This document shows, piece after piece, positions 33,385 through 47,863 of a stretch of DNA of 64,000 bases. The translations under genes and the position numbers were made by a program. Below the pieces are notes generated by a model. It did not search any database. It had not been told where the DNA came from and worked only from the letters and a program-made list of their open reading frames with translations. Origin of the DNA: Amblyomma americanum (Eukaryota; Arthropoda; Arachnida; Ixodida; Ixodidae); contig NC_135507.1 in NCBI RefSeq assembly GCF_052857255.1, positions 74,214,020 to 74,278,019 of the forward strand, in the 5' to 3' direction. Each line of letters starts with the position of its first letter. The first letter of the stretch is position 1.

Positions 33385-33868
33385 GATGGTCACGTGGTAG
33401 CGGCAATTTCGACAGATCGTTGAACCACGAGGGCCCCTGCGAAAAAAGATCGTTCCCGGGGAAGCAGCCGCTGGAATCTTTCCCACGCTCTCGAAGAGGG
33501 GAGATGACCTTCCCTTTGTCTGCAGTCACTTGCAAGACGCGACCGACGGTGTGCAGTCGAAGGGGGAAGCGGGCCGAGATTGATAGCTTCGGACGAAGTA
33601 GCAGTGGACCTCCGAATCCTTCCTCGCTCATTCCCACGGAGCTCTGCGGGTTATGTGCGGCCACTCTTCCGACCTGTGTCTCGTGTGGTGAAAGAGGCGG
33701 AGCCTCGTGAATTTAACGAGCGTCCTGAATACGAACGATAATCACCATGTTCGCGCAGAACATGGCGGGATGCGGTAGTTTTATCAAAATTATAAATTTA
33801 AAACATCCCCATTGACTTAAGCGCTGTTCTCTATCGGCGGACAACCGATGGCGTCGGTTGCAGATGGC
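33385..33868. other. Unassigned DNA
   Basis: A plus-strand frame (33420-33710) ends with a cysteine-containing segment (ELCGLC...CVSCGERGG), and the opposite strand is also open. No domain is assigned. It may be retroelement leader DNA following the tandem repeat. Confidence 0.35.
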
Positions 33869-34167
33869 TTGATTTGGGGAAAGGAAATGACGCAGTATCT
33901 GTCTCATATATCGTTGGACACCTGAACCGCGCCGTAAGGGAAGGAATAAAGAAGGGAGTGAAAGAAGAAAGGAAGAAAGACGTGCCGTAGTGGAGGACTC
34001 CGGAATAATGTCGACCACCTGGGGATCTTTAACGTGCACTCATATCGCACAGCATACGGGCGCCTCTTTGCGTTGCGCCTCCACTGAACGCGGCCGCGGC
34101 GGTCGGGTTCGAACCCGGGAACTCCGGATCAGTAGCCGAGCGACCTAACCACTGAGCCACCGCGGCA
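33869..34167 (-). mobile_element. SINE type B, near full length
   Basis: On the minus strand the tRNA head lies at about 34085-34167 (B box inverted as GGGTTCGAACCCG), then the body, then the 3' end GCGTCATTTCCTTTCCCC. The ATT tail is lost. It abuts repeat X DNA on its right. Confidence 0.85.
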
Positions 34168-34214
34168 GTTGATGATGCACAGGAAAACTGGGCATGGTAT
34201 TTTCTTGAAACGAA

Positions 34215-34361
34215 ATATATCTCTGCGGGTGCAAACTGTGGAAGGTACGGAAGTATAGTCCGCAAGAAAAAAATAAAGGGAGGCGTGTTTCCCTGAGCTT
34301 GTTTTTTTTTTTTTTCCCATCGAGTGGTCTAAAGCGCTCGAAAGAGACAGCGTGTCGTCAA
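34215..34361 (-). repeat. Dispersed repeat X, copy 3 (distal part)
   Basis: On the minus strand this reads TTGACGACACGCTGTC...CGCCTCCCTTTATTTTTTTC, matching 25767-25850. Its continuation lies at 37803-37902, beyond the hAT-like element. The last 8 bp, GTCGTCAA (34354-34361), are the left target duplication. Confidence 0.75.
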
Positions 34362-34380
34362 CATAGGTGGGCAATTTACC

Positions 34381-34570
34381 TCAATAATCTGGACCCACCT
34401 CACCCTCAAAAAGAATTCGCCGACCTCACTCAACCTCAACCTCATCAGTCTAGGTTGAGGTCTCCTTAGACGCCCTCACCTCACTTTTCCTGAGACCACT
34501 GCTGACCTCACTCAACCTCACCTCAACCTCGAATAGTGAGGTTGAGGTCGGCTGCTCGACCTCAGAAAAC
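34381..34570. repeat. Subterminal ACCTCAACCTC motif array (left)
   Basis: Clustered copies of ACCTCA, CAACCTC and their inverse GAGGTTGAGGTC in both orientations. The same cluster type is at 37625-37800 and 41990-42146, that is, near every preserved end of this element family. Confidence 0.75.
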
Positions 34571-35365
34571 TAACGAAAAAGCAAAACAAAAGGCGATTAA
34601 GAAGTTTTTCAGATAAAAACAGTTCTGAGAATCCTGTGAGACAGGAAAGCCAAAATGATGATGGTATTATTTAATAAGGTGTCTGTCTACAGACGCTATT
34701 GATGTGCACGCAGTAGAAGCAGCTTATAATCTGGGATGAACCCTCAGAGAGTATATGGCCTGAGGGCAGGGGTGTCCCATACGCGGTTACCATCAGTACG
34801 TCGGTAAGTACTTTGTATGTGTCAATACTTGGCAACCTGCTTTGTGTATACTTGTTCGTATTGGAAGCCTCTCGTTCATTCACGCACGAACCGGCAGTTG
34901 ACAAACGCAGCCTTTCTACATCATCTGCCAGAAATTGGGAGGAAGGGGGAAGTATTCACGATACTCGTCGATGTACTTTCCAATGCGACGGTTATGCAGA
35001 CGCATATCAGTATATTTCGATTTTATAGCTTCATCCGGCATAGCGAGAATGCTATTTTCAGTCCTCTCTATGTTGCCTTCGAAAACACTTAACAAGCTGC
35101 GACGACTGTAGTACACCAACAGAGGCACGTTGTATTTATGTCTGTGTAGAAGCGAGCGGTTTCTTTTATTAATGCGAAAGCATTAGATGGCTCACTTTCC
35201 AGGTCATACCCGCAAAAGTGTCCGCAAGAAACAGCGCCATGCGACGTCACGAGCCGACGAGTCACAGGAAGATGATGACGTCACATAATTAATCAATGCT
35301 AATTATTATATTTGGGTAACGCTAAGACTAATTGGTACTATTAGTGATGACATCACCTGAGTGGG

Positions 35366-35475
35366 ACGTCATACCAGGTCACGTGACGGCGATGTAATGT
35401 GCCATCAAACCTAGTCACGTGGCGATGCTGTAATATAACATCACACCTGCTCACGTAACAACGATGTAATTTCTC
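35366..35475. repeat. 36-bp tandem repeat with CACGTG words
   Basis: Three units start at about 35378, 35414 and 35450, each (G/C)TCACGT followed by GCGATG-like and TGTAAT words. The equivalent array in the inverted copy is at about 40770-40880. Confidence 0.7.
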
Positions 35476-37624
35476 GTCATACCAGGCTCACATCCTCCCC
35501 CCTTCCACCCCCATTTCAAGATCCATATGGATCCCACATTAATAAACATGCGCGCATGACGCATTGCAAAGAGCGCCCACAACCCGGCCCACATTAAGAA
35601 CATTCGGATTGTCCAGCAGGTAAACGCGCCAGTTCTCATGTATATTATACTGCAAAGGTCATGCAACGACACATGCCTTTGATTCTCGAGATGATGGCGA
35701 TGATGATGACGCTAACAGTGTACCCTTATGATCCCGGGGAAGTCTGATAAACCGCTACCAAATTAAAGTTTCCAGAATATTGATTAAATACTGTGCATTA
35801 CCCAGCAACCGAAGACAATTATTGTGCGGGATGTTAAGAATAGCTGCAGCTAATAATTAAGGATGATAATGTTGATGTTCCTGGGAGGTCAGGATCCTCC
35901 CCCGTTTCCGCCACTTCCCTCCAGGTGGCGATGGTAATGGTTTCGAAACCCTGGGAATTCTCCTATGACTCGGTGAACCCGCGGCATTTTGAAAGAAAGG
36001 GCTAGATTACGTCTTAGAACACTGTGCCAACTATTAAAATCACACGGGTCAAAATAACTGGCCTAGAATGGGCAGCGTGAACCGCTCTCTCTGTCAAGAG
36101 CACCACGGCTTTCCGCTCAAATTTCCCCGCAGCGAAATCTTTTTCCGAGCCCACCCCCCCCCCCCCCCCCCCCCTCTTCCCCCCCCCCCCACGTCCTTCC
36201 CCCCTCCCCAGAAAAAAAACTTGCCTGGGGGAAAAAAACCGCCTAAGTACTCTTACGCCACAAAAGAATTCCGAGTACCATTTCGTCAACCAGTCTGCGA
36301 CAAGCTGCTTTAAGTCAGTCACTTGTTTTCCTTCAAAACTGAACTAATCAATGGCACGCCAGAATCCTCGACGTTTTTTTACCCACGAACACCGAGCGAG
36401 CATACTGCGAAACCGTTTAAGGTGAACGATGGGTCTCTGCAAAATAGTTAAAGATAACCTGTAGTGCCTGGTCGTCTGCAAGGCAAACCGCCAACCTAAC
36501 TGATCCTATGCGAGAAAATAAAAAAAACGACAATGATTAGAAACATACAACAAAAATGGCACATTAAAAACAGAAGCGAACAACAATGTGCCCCTTTAAA
36601 CGTCATATCAGAAGGTTTGAAACAGCAATTTAGCAGCACAGCGCGAGCATGTAATCAGTTCCATGCCCACATCTTCATTAAAAAAAATGAAAAGGAATCA
36701 GCTACCACATCATCATACATTCATTATAGTTTTGCATTTTTTCGCCGCTGCAACAACGCTACGCTGGTGCTTTCGCCTCGTGTCATGGTGTTTCGGCATA
36801 ATAAGCGAATTTCCGAGAATGAACAAGGAACAGGAGACCAAAGAGAGGTTATTCGGAAGGATAAAAAAAGCGAAATTATATTTGCATCTGCTTGCATTAC
36901 GGAACGGGAATATACATAATTAGTGTTAATTCGAAAGGGGAAGTCAACGATCAAAAGCTTCGACGGTGTTATACAGGCTTTTCTGGCTTCGTGCTTTTTT
37001 AATCAAATCAGCAGGTGTCCTTGTTAGGAACCACTTGAATCGCATTCTATCGCATGTGCCGACTACTCCAGTTTCTATTAAGTCAGCTTGTAATGTACAG
37101 CAGGATCCCCTTTATTGGACCGCAAGGCAAGAGCCATGACGTCAGTGCCGGCAACGAGCATGAACACGAAGCAGTCTTGCTTGGGTCCATCCGGGCTGCG
37201 GCGAATGTATTGCGTGCTTGTTGGACTGAACTTATTTGTTTGCGGCATGAAACAAAGCTACCGCGGGTCAACGTGAGTTACGTGCTTTGCGCGCTCCCTG
37301 GAGTTTGAGCCGACCGGCAGGCAGCTACGGCTGCTACGCCAGCGGGGCAAGGGGGAGTGAGAGTGGCGTGCTGTGACAATAACACTCCTTCCGGGAAGAC
37401 CAGAGGGGTGCATACTCCTGTCGGCTCGGGCTGAACGGACGTTACGGCGCAGCAGCGAAAGATAAGAGCGGACTGCGGCATCCGGTTGTCTAGACAGGGG
37501 AAACCGAACACCAAGCGTCATCACTGCATGAACATTGCGGCGGTGCCCTGCAACTCCGCTTCGGAAGCGGCACTCGTCGGAGTAAGACGTGGCAACTGCA
37601 AAAAGTCTCGACCTCAAAATTTCG

Positions 37625-37800
37625 ACCTCCCTAAATGACGACCTCACTCAACCTCAAACTCATGCGTGAGGTTGAGGTCTGATTTGCTGACCTCACTCAC
37701 ATAATTTATAGCCGTCGCCGACCTCACTTCAACCTCACCTCACGACGTGAGGTTGAGGTCATTTTGAGGTTGAGGTTGACCTCTTGAGGTCGCCCACCTC
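37625..37800. repeat. Subterminal ACCTCAACCTC motif array (right)
   Basis: The same motif family as at 34381-34570, ending at the right TIR of the hAT-like element. Confidence 0.75.
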
Positions 37801-37802
37801 TG

Positions 37803-37902
37803 GTCGTCAGCGATAACAGCTCATTTAATCAAGCTCATGACAAGTGCGTAATGTAATAAACCTGCAGGCTAAGCATTTACGAGTTTTCGCTCACCACTCT
37901 CC
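37803..37902 (-). repeat. Dispersed repeat X, copy 3 (proximal part)
   Basis: On the minus strand it reads GTTTTCGCTC...CCTGCAGG...GAGCTTGATTAAATGAGC...CGCTGACGAC, matching 25680-25775. It is continuous with 34215-34361 once the hAT-like element and one target copy are removed. Confidence 0.75.
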
Positions 37903-39694
37903 GCTTACGCAGTCCTCTATACCCACGTCATACTCTCCTCCTTCCTCAGTAACCACCGTCCGAGTGGTTCCCATGGCAATGAACTCACCGGTTACGCCGA
38001 CGGCTACGACATACAACTGCTACTACTACGACGACGATGACGACGACGCGAAACCCAGGGAAGGGCGCATATAACAGCTCTCGCTGTAATATCGGATGCA
38101 GTTGTCCAGTGCCTCTTAAACGTAGTGGGACAGGCGATGTACGCGGACAGCCGATGGTGTTTCGGCGTTTACAGGTTCCAATAGAAGCGAAACGTATAGT
38201 AGGTGGAGTTACAAATCAGGTGGGAGATCTAGGAGCTAAGGGGGACGGAGAGAGCAATTTTCTAGGATAGTATGGTCGTAGTTACCGTACGGCAGGGCTA
38301 TACATGTGGTGAGTTGCTGTCGGGGGATTGGTTTTGCAGTGCACTTCGCCTCACTGATGAGGATATAACAGTGGTTGTGGTTTGGGGCATCGGGCTTTGC
38401 AATGTCACTTCGTTCGGACATAATCCGCTCTTTCGTGTATGCTGACGTCACTTGCACAAAATGAGAGAACACAGTTTTTACTCAAGGGTGAATTCAATCC
38501 TCTCAAAAACAAAATAAAGGCTAGCGGAATGCCCTACCACGTACTGGTATCGGGTCAAGCATACAAAGTGGTGTTACCGACAGAGCATAAAAAGGTTGAA
38601 GTCAGCGAAAAATATGAGAATCCCAGGCTCCATTCGGTCAGCCGACTGGCCTACCTCTTTTAGTTTGTATAATCATCCACCTAGTTTTATTCGGACAACC
38701 AGTTTCTTTTTCAGTGAACAGCGCCTAAAAATGAGGGTACAAAAAGAGGGACTAAATCTAAGCTAAGCTGGGTAGACAGAGTAAACGTTTCACAATTCTC
38801 TTCACCCGAGAGTCCGGGCACGTGGGTGGCAGAGAGAGCGATGGGAAGCAGACGATAGTTAACTTGTCTTCTAAGTTGCTTCTTACTGCTCTGTACGAAG
38901 TCGAAGAATTACTATTTTGCTCTACAGACTGGCCGGCCGAAGCTCGGACTGCATGCACCCTGCATGTTTAAAGAGTTTCACAAGAGACTCCACCGTAAAT
39001 TTTAACTGCGAAAGAAACAAGAAGGAAACCTAATCGCCGCAATTGAGGTTCAGTGGCGGCATGCATGGGGCAGTGATTTCACAGTTAAAAACGAAATTAA
39101 AAAAAGAATACGAGAAAAAATGAGAATTGAACAAAGGGATCCTCATTTAGTAGCGAAAGCGAGTCTGAAGGGGGATAAGTCGGGCGATGGCGAGAGGGGG
39201 TGGTGGGGGGTGAAACGGGGTCGGTGTCCACCAGCGGCCGAGTAGTCTGTTTCTGGCTGCAATTACCGACGCTTACACGCCAGCGAGCTTTCTTATTGCT
39301 ACTGGTTCTCCGCTGTCGGCTCTTCTGCTGTCTCTGGCCGCCTAGCTAGGGGGGGGGGGGGGGGGGGGGGGTCACGCTAGACCGCTTCGCCTCGGGCCGA
39401 CGTGGCCGAGCGAGACATGTCGTCACACGTACGCGACGGTGCGGGACAAAGATGCTACAGCTAGGCGTCGGGGGCACACTGTCGGGCCATTCCTCAGCGG
39501 CTCCGCTCTTTCTTGGCTCATTCCTTGTGCTCGCCTTAATTGTAGCCGCGATTCCGTTTCTCCCTTGTCCTCAGTTTACGCCCGCTCGGGCCAAACATTG
39601 TGTACACTGCATACGGCCTCTTTTCAATCGTTGTCGGTCATGCCATCCTTGCTGTGTGCATGCCGTCGCTTCAAATGAACGTATGCAAGTGTGG
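37903..39694. other. Unassigned DNA between element copies
   Basis: No gene is recognised. A poly-G run lies at 39349-39371. The open frame at 38439-38663 has no domain. The missing end of the second hAT-like copy was not found here. Confidence 0.4.
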
Positions 39695-39762
39695 GTTTGG
39701 TTTATGGCGGTTTAACGTCTCAAAGCGACTGAGACTATGGGGGACGCCGTAGTGAAGGGCTA
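39695..39762 (-). mobile_element. SINE type A, 3' fragment
   Basis: On the minus strand it corresponds to the CACTACGGCGTCCCCCATAG to CGTTAAACCGCCATAAACC end of a type A SINE. Confidence 0.7.
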
Positions 39763-40081
39763 CCATCAGGAACAAAAGACAATCGAAGCCGGTAGCTCTA
39801 ATATTAGTGGGTGGCTCGAGACCCCACTTGTAGAGGTGAAGGTCGGACTAAGGTGCTCTGATAAGTGGTGTAATCATATGAAGTGATCACTATAGCAGAT
39901 ACAGCTCGTGGGTAAAAAACGTCGAGGATTCTGGCGTACCCTTGATTAGTTCAGTTTTGAAGGAAAACAAGTGATTGCTTAAAGCAGCTTGTCTCAGACT
40001 GGTTGACGAAATTGTACCCAGAATGATGTTGAGGGGTATGAGTACTTAGGCGTTTCTTTTTTTTTTTTTGCAAGCGGTGTT

Positions 40082-40099
40082 GGGGGGGGGGGGGGGGGG
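40082..40099. repeat. Poly-G tract
   Basis: An 18-bp G run. The corresponding site of the left arm holds the interrupted poly-C at about 36153-36190, consistent with inverted copies. Confidence 0.9.
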
Positions 40100-40921
40100 T
40101 CGGAAAAAGATTTCGCTGCGGGGAAATTTGAGCGGATCCAGAGCCGTGGTTGTCTTGACAGAGAGAGCAGTTCACGCTGCCCACTCTAGGCCAGTTGTTT
40201 TGACCCGTGTGATTTTAATAGTCGGCACAGTGTTCGAAGACGTAATCTACACTTTCTTTCAAAATCCCGCGGGTTCACCGAGTCATCGGAGATTTCCCAG
40301 GATTTCGAAACCATTACCATCGCCACCTGGAGGGAAGTGGCGGCAACGGGGGAGGGTATTGACCTCCCAGTAACAGCATCATCATCCCTAATGATTAGCT
40401 GCAAGTATTTCTATTTTCCCGCACAATAATTGTCTTTGGTTGCTGGGTAATGTACAATATTTAATCAATATTCTGGCAACGTTTAATGTGGTAGCGGTAT
40501 ATCAGACTTCCCCGGGCTCATAAGGGTACACTGTTAGCATCATCATCATCGCCATCATCTCGAGAGTCAAAGGCATGTGTCGTTGCACGATCTTTGCAGT
40601 ATGATGTACATGAGAACTGGCGCGTTTACCTGCTGGACAATCCAAATGTTCTTAATGTGGGCCTGGTTGTGGGCACACTTTGTAATGCGTCATGCGCGGC
40701 ATGTGTAGTAGTGTTGGATCCATATGCATCTTGAAATGTGGGTGGAAGGGGGGAGGATGTGGGCCTGATATGACGAGATTACATCGTTGTCACGTGCGTA
40801 GGTGTGATGTCATATTACAGCGTCGTCACGTGACTGGGTTTGATGGCACATTACATCGCCGTCATGTGACCTGGTATGACGTCACACTCATATGGTGTCA
40901 TTACTAATAATACCAATTAGT

Positions 40922-41154
40922 TTAGTTTATGGGGGTTTAACGTCCCAAAGCATCTCAGGCTATGAAGGACGCCGTAGTGAAGGTCTCCGGAAATTTCGAC
41001 CACCTGGGGTTCCTTAACGTGCACTGACATCGCACAGTACACGGGCCTCTAGAATTTCGCCTCCATCGAAATTCGACCGCCGCAGCCGGGATCGAACCAA
41101 CGTCTTTCGGTCAGCAGCCGAGCGCCTTAACCACTGAGCCACCACGGCGACCTT
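40922..41154 (-). mobile_element. SINE type A, full length
   Basis: A complete SINE on the minus strand, with tRNA head at the right (B box inverted as GGGATCGAACC) and 3' end TTTATGGGGGTTTAACGTCCC at the left. The target duplication ATACCAATTAGT is perfect over 12 bp (40910-40921 and 41155-41166). The left arm of the inverted duplication has the uninterrupted target at about 35328-35339. Confidence 0.92.
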
Positions 41155-42146
41155 ATACCAATTAGTCTTAGCGTTACCCAATTATATTAATTAGCATTAC
41201 TTAACTACGTGACGTCCCCATCTTCGTCGCGTGACTCGTCGGCTCGTGACGTCGCATGGCGCCGTTTCTTACGGATACTTTTTTGTGGACATGACCTGGA
41301 AAGTGAGCCATCTAATGCTTTCGCATTAATAAAAGACGCCGCTCGCTTCTGCACAGACATAAATACAACGTGCCTCTGTTGGTGTACTACAGTCGCAGCT
41401 TGTTAAGTGCTTTCGAAGGCAACACACAGAGGACTAAAAAGAGCATTCTCGCTATGCCGGATGAAGCTATAAAATCGAAATATACTGATATGCATCTGCA
41501 TAACCGTCGCATTGGAAAGTACATCGATGACCAGTTTCTTTACATGTGGTAACTATTCTCAAGCCTGAAAAGAGTATCGTGAATACCTTCCCCCTCCTCC
41601 CAATTTCTGGTAGATGGTGCAGAAAGGCTGTGTTTGTCAATTGCCGGCTCGTGTGTGAATGAGCGAGAGGCTTCCAATACGAACAGGTATACACAAAGCA
41701 GGTTGCCAAGTATTGACACATATAAAGTACTCACCGACGTACTGGTGGTAACCGCGCATGGGACACCCCTGCCGCAGGCCATGTACTCTCTGAGGGTTCA
41801 TCCCAGATTATAAGCTTCCCCTACTGCGTGCACATCAATAGTGGCTGTACACACCTTATTAGTTAATACGATCATCATTTTGGCTTTTCTGTCGCACAGC
41901 ATTCTCAGAATTGTTTTTAACTGAAAAACTTCTTAATCGCTTTTTGTTTTGTTTTTCGTTAATTTTCTGAGTTCGAGCAGCCGAGGTGATGTTGAGTGAG
42001 AGCAGCAGTGGCCTCAAGAAAAGTGAGGTGAGGGCGTACAAGGAGACCTCAACCTCAACTAATGGGGTTGAGGATGAGTGAGGTCGGCAAATTCGTTTTG
42101 AGGTTGAGGTGAGGTCCAGATTTTTGAGGTCAGATGCCCACCTCTG

Positions 42147-45652
<3,506 letters not shown>

Positions 45653-45742
45653 AGTAGGATACAATACAAGCCAAGAAAAAAGCGGCTTTTCCACGTCCGA
45701 GGACCCCCTTCCAGCCAATGGCGTCGGCCGATTCTCAGGATC
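45653..45742. mobile_element. MITE family 'TAGTCGG', half copy
   Basis: A left arm only: TAGTAGGATACAATACAAGCC, then CGGCTTTTCC, then CCCCCTTCCAGCCAATGGCG. It stops at CTCAGGATCC, just before the next copy. Confidence 0.6.
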
Positions 45743-45748
45743 CTGATA

Positions 45749-45995
45749 TAGTCGGATACAACTCAAAAACGAAGCGAACTTTTCCCTTCAAAGACCTCCT
45801 TCCAGCTAATGGCGTCGGCCGATTCTTATGAGCCTGCTAGCGTGATGACAATGCGGGGAGGGGCAGATGAAAGATAACAGCCTCTCTGCCCTGTCACGCC
45901 GCTGCGTATACTGTCACGCTAGCAGGTTCATGAAAATCGGCCGCCGCCATTGGCTGGAAGGAGGCCCTTTGACGGGGAAAAGCCGCTTCTTTGCT
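45749..45995. mobile_element. MITE family 'TAGTCGG', near-complete copy
   Basis: The left arm TAGTCGGATACAACTCAAAAAC through CCAGCTAATGGCGTCGGCCG is mirrored by CGGCCGCCGCCATTGGCTGGAAGG and ACGGGGAAAAGCCGC. The extreme right end is replaced by a SINE head. Confidence 0.7.
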
Positions 45996-45999
45996 GTGC

Positions 46000-46096
46000 C
46001 GATTGCACCACCGGCGGGTACCCGGCGGCACTGGGGATCGAACCCCGCACCTCCCGCATGCAAGGTTCATTCCGCTAGGCCACCGCTGCGGTCTAT
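46000..46096 (-). mobile_element. tRNA-like SINE head, different family
   Basis: On the minus strand: GCAGCGGTGGCCTAGCGG (A-box region) and GGGGTTCGATCCCC (B box, 46032-46045), followed by AGTGCCGCCGGGTACCC. It differs from the type A/B head, so it is probably a second tRNA-derived SINE family or a tRNA pseudogene. It does not close into a standard cloverleaf at the acceptor stem. Confidence 0.55.
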
Positions 46097-47281
46097 ATGA
46101 AGAATTAACGCACGGCAAACGGCGACGCGAATTGCACGCCAAACGCGCAAGTCGCGTGCTCTTCCAGACGCGTCCATCGTTTAGCAGCGCAATCACGCTA
46201 TCTAATCTGATTTAGAGCCTGGACAAGGGACAAAACCGGGGCGACTTAAACGCTCGCTTCCGCCGAGTTCCCGCAGCCATCAACCACATTAGCCTCGATT
46301 ACCCGCACGAGCGGTTTGCAAGGTTAATTCGTCATCTTTTTATCAGCACCCTGCAATCTCACTCTTCTTCCCGAGAGCCTTTGCTACCGGGCGCGCTCCA
46401 ACCTCCGGGCCATCGCTGACGAGTTCGTGAGGGCAGAGGCCCCCTCATTCAATGCGTGCTTTACATTTGCTACTCGCCCCATTTCAGTCTGCTTCCTGGT
46501 TGCAACACATCGCGACCGCAAGCCAAATTGCTCGCCCCTCCTCGAAGAGAGAGAGTGCTTACGTCACGCCAATTAACCTTTCCGCGTCTTTTGTGCGCGG
46601 CAAAACGGCAGCCCGGGCCAGGTCGCAGCCCCTTCGGTTTCGCCACGGATGCTGTCTCGCGTGTTCAAGCTGTGTACTTGCTCCGCTGCGTGAACTCGAC
46701 TCACGCATCCATGCTGCATGCAGGCACCGTGGGCTTATGAGTGCAACACGCATCCCCGGAGCAACCGCTGCATTGTTTTCTCCCTTGACGAGACGTCATT
46801 GCAAATGGGAGCCGAATGCCCTGTACGCGAGAGCATCTCTGGCACGACGAAGAAGCGATGCAGAGCTTCACGTTTTGTGTTTTACGATAATTTATGCAAG
46901 GCGCTAGAGCAGCGCGCCGCGCTTTGGCGCTCGCTGCGCCCCATGCGGAAGCATTGTTTGTCGCTTCTGCTGGTGTGGAGGTCGCCTGTGTGCGTGCACG
47001 CGAGAAAACGCTTCGGGTTTGTTCGTGAAGGGAGCGTTCGGAATCAGCCGACCTGGAGTTGCGCTCAGGCTCTGTATATACTAATCGGTAGGGTCTGCGC
47101 AGCCTTCCCATTTCATTCATTCATTCATTCATTCATTCATTCATTCATTCATTCATTCATTCATTGTTCCTTCGTTCGTATGATTGATCTCCAGCCGGAA
47201 CAGTCAGTAGCCGAAACGGTGTTTTTGTCGTTTTTCGCAGCGGCCACTCGCTATTCGTTAAACAGCGTCTTAGGCGTAGTA
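46097..47281. other. Unassigned DNA with (ATTC)n
   Basis: An (ATTC)n microsatellite lies at 47111-47165. Open frames at 46452-46907 and 46718-47308 (the latter carrying a microsatellite-derived FIHS repeat) are not credible genes. Confidence 0.45.
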
Positions 47282-47863
47282 CAGTTAAAACTCGATATAA
47301 CGAAGTGAAAAGCACCAAGGAATTATTTCGTTAAATAGGGATATTCGTAAAATTGAGGGAGTCATTTTTTCCGCTTTTAGAAATCTGAAATTGTAACGTA
47401 GCGGCACCCAAAAGCTATACCGCGGCATCATATTTGCCGACAACTCGTGCCGGCGGTTGTAAAAAGTCCGCGAATCGATTCTAAATGAAAGTGCCATATA
47501 TGGTAAAACGCATTCGAAGCCAAGGTGGGAGTCGCCGCCTGCAGTGCCGAGTCCTTTGTGCCGTGAAGCAGAACAGCAGCTTGCAGCCCCGTCGAAACAA
47601 AACCACGGCCGTGGTTAGCGCGCCTGGATGTTACTGCTGTCACACTGGCAACTATCTGCGACACATCGTAGACAAAATAAACGGCAAATCACCTTCTACT
47701 GGCTGAAGAACTTCGATAAATCGGGTTTTGTGGTCGTTCGTTCCGATATTTCGGGTTTTTGAGAACATTGATCGCTATGAGTTCTTGGCGGGGGAAAAAA
47801 AAAATTTGTTCGGTAGATCGGGAACTTCGTAAAATTGGGTTTCGTTAGATCGAGTGTTAACTG
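47282..47863. mobile_element. Pogo/Tigger-like MITE, 582 bp
   Basis: Ends are CAGTTAAAACTCGATATAACGAA and, inverted, CAGTTAACACTCGATCTAACGAA. TIR similarity extends into AAATTTTACGAA-type sequence near both ends. CAGTT-initiated ends with an ACTCGAT core are reminiscent of pogo/Tigger members of Tc1-mariner. A TA precedes the left end, but the right flank reads TG, so the TA duplication is not confirmed. No transposase. Confidence 0.6.

Larger units (their letters stand above)
34362..37802 (+). mobile_element. hAT-like DNA transposon, non-autonomous, 3441 bp
   Basis: TIRs are CATAGGTGGGC at the left and GCCCACCTCTG at the right (CAGAGGTGGGC inverted), of the C-A-G-x-G-G-T-G-G-G-C type common in hAT elements. 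An 8-bp target duplication, GTCGTCAA and GTCGTCAG, lies at 34354-34361 and 37803-37810. Eight bases is the hAT hallmark. Both ends carry dense subterminal GAGGTTGAGGTC-type motifs (about 34381-34570 and 37625-37800), as expected for transposase binding. No transposase domain is visible, so mobilisation would need a related autonomous element. Its left 2 kb is repeated in inverted orientation at 39909-42146. Confidence 0.75.
39909..42146 (-). mobile_element. Second hAT-like copy, inverted and truncated
   Basis: Reversed, this matches 34362-36390 along most of its length: TIR (GCCCACCTCTG at 42136-42146), subterminal motifs, the segment with AAGAAGTTTTTCAG, the TCAATACTTGGCAACCTGC segment, the CACGTG tandem array, a homopolymer and the CGCCAGAATCCTCGACG word. 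Similarity stops at about 39909. The other TIR is absent. The sequence just outside the TIR (CTCGTAAC) has no partner. A type A SINE (40922-41154) is inserted only in this copy. Confidence 0.75.

Noticed and set aside
33274..33720. Solo LTR starting TGTTATGAACGG
   Set aside because: No matching 3' end or target duplication could be found.
34916..41552. A frame of about 58 codons conserved between the two hAT-like arms (34960-35128 minus and 41370-41530 plus)
   Set aside because: By eye the copies differ by about six amino-acid-changing bases, one silent base and one in-frame triplet indel, so there is no sign of purifying selection. It is best explained as recently shared non-coding DNA.
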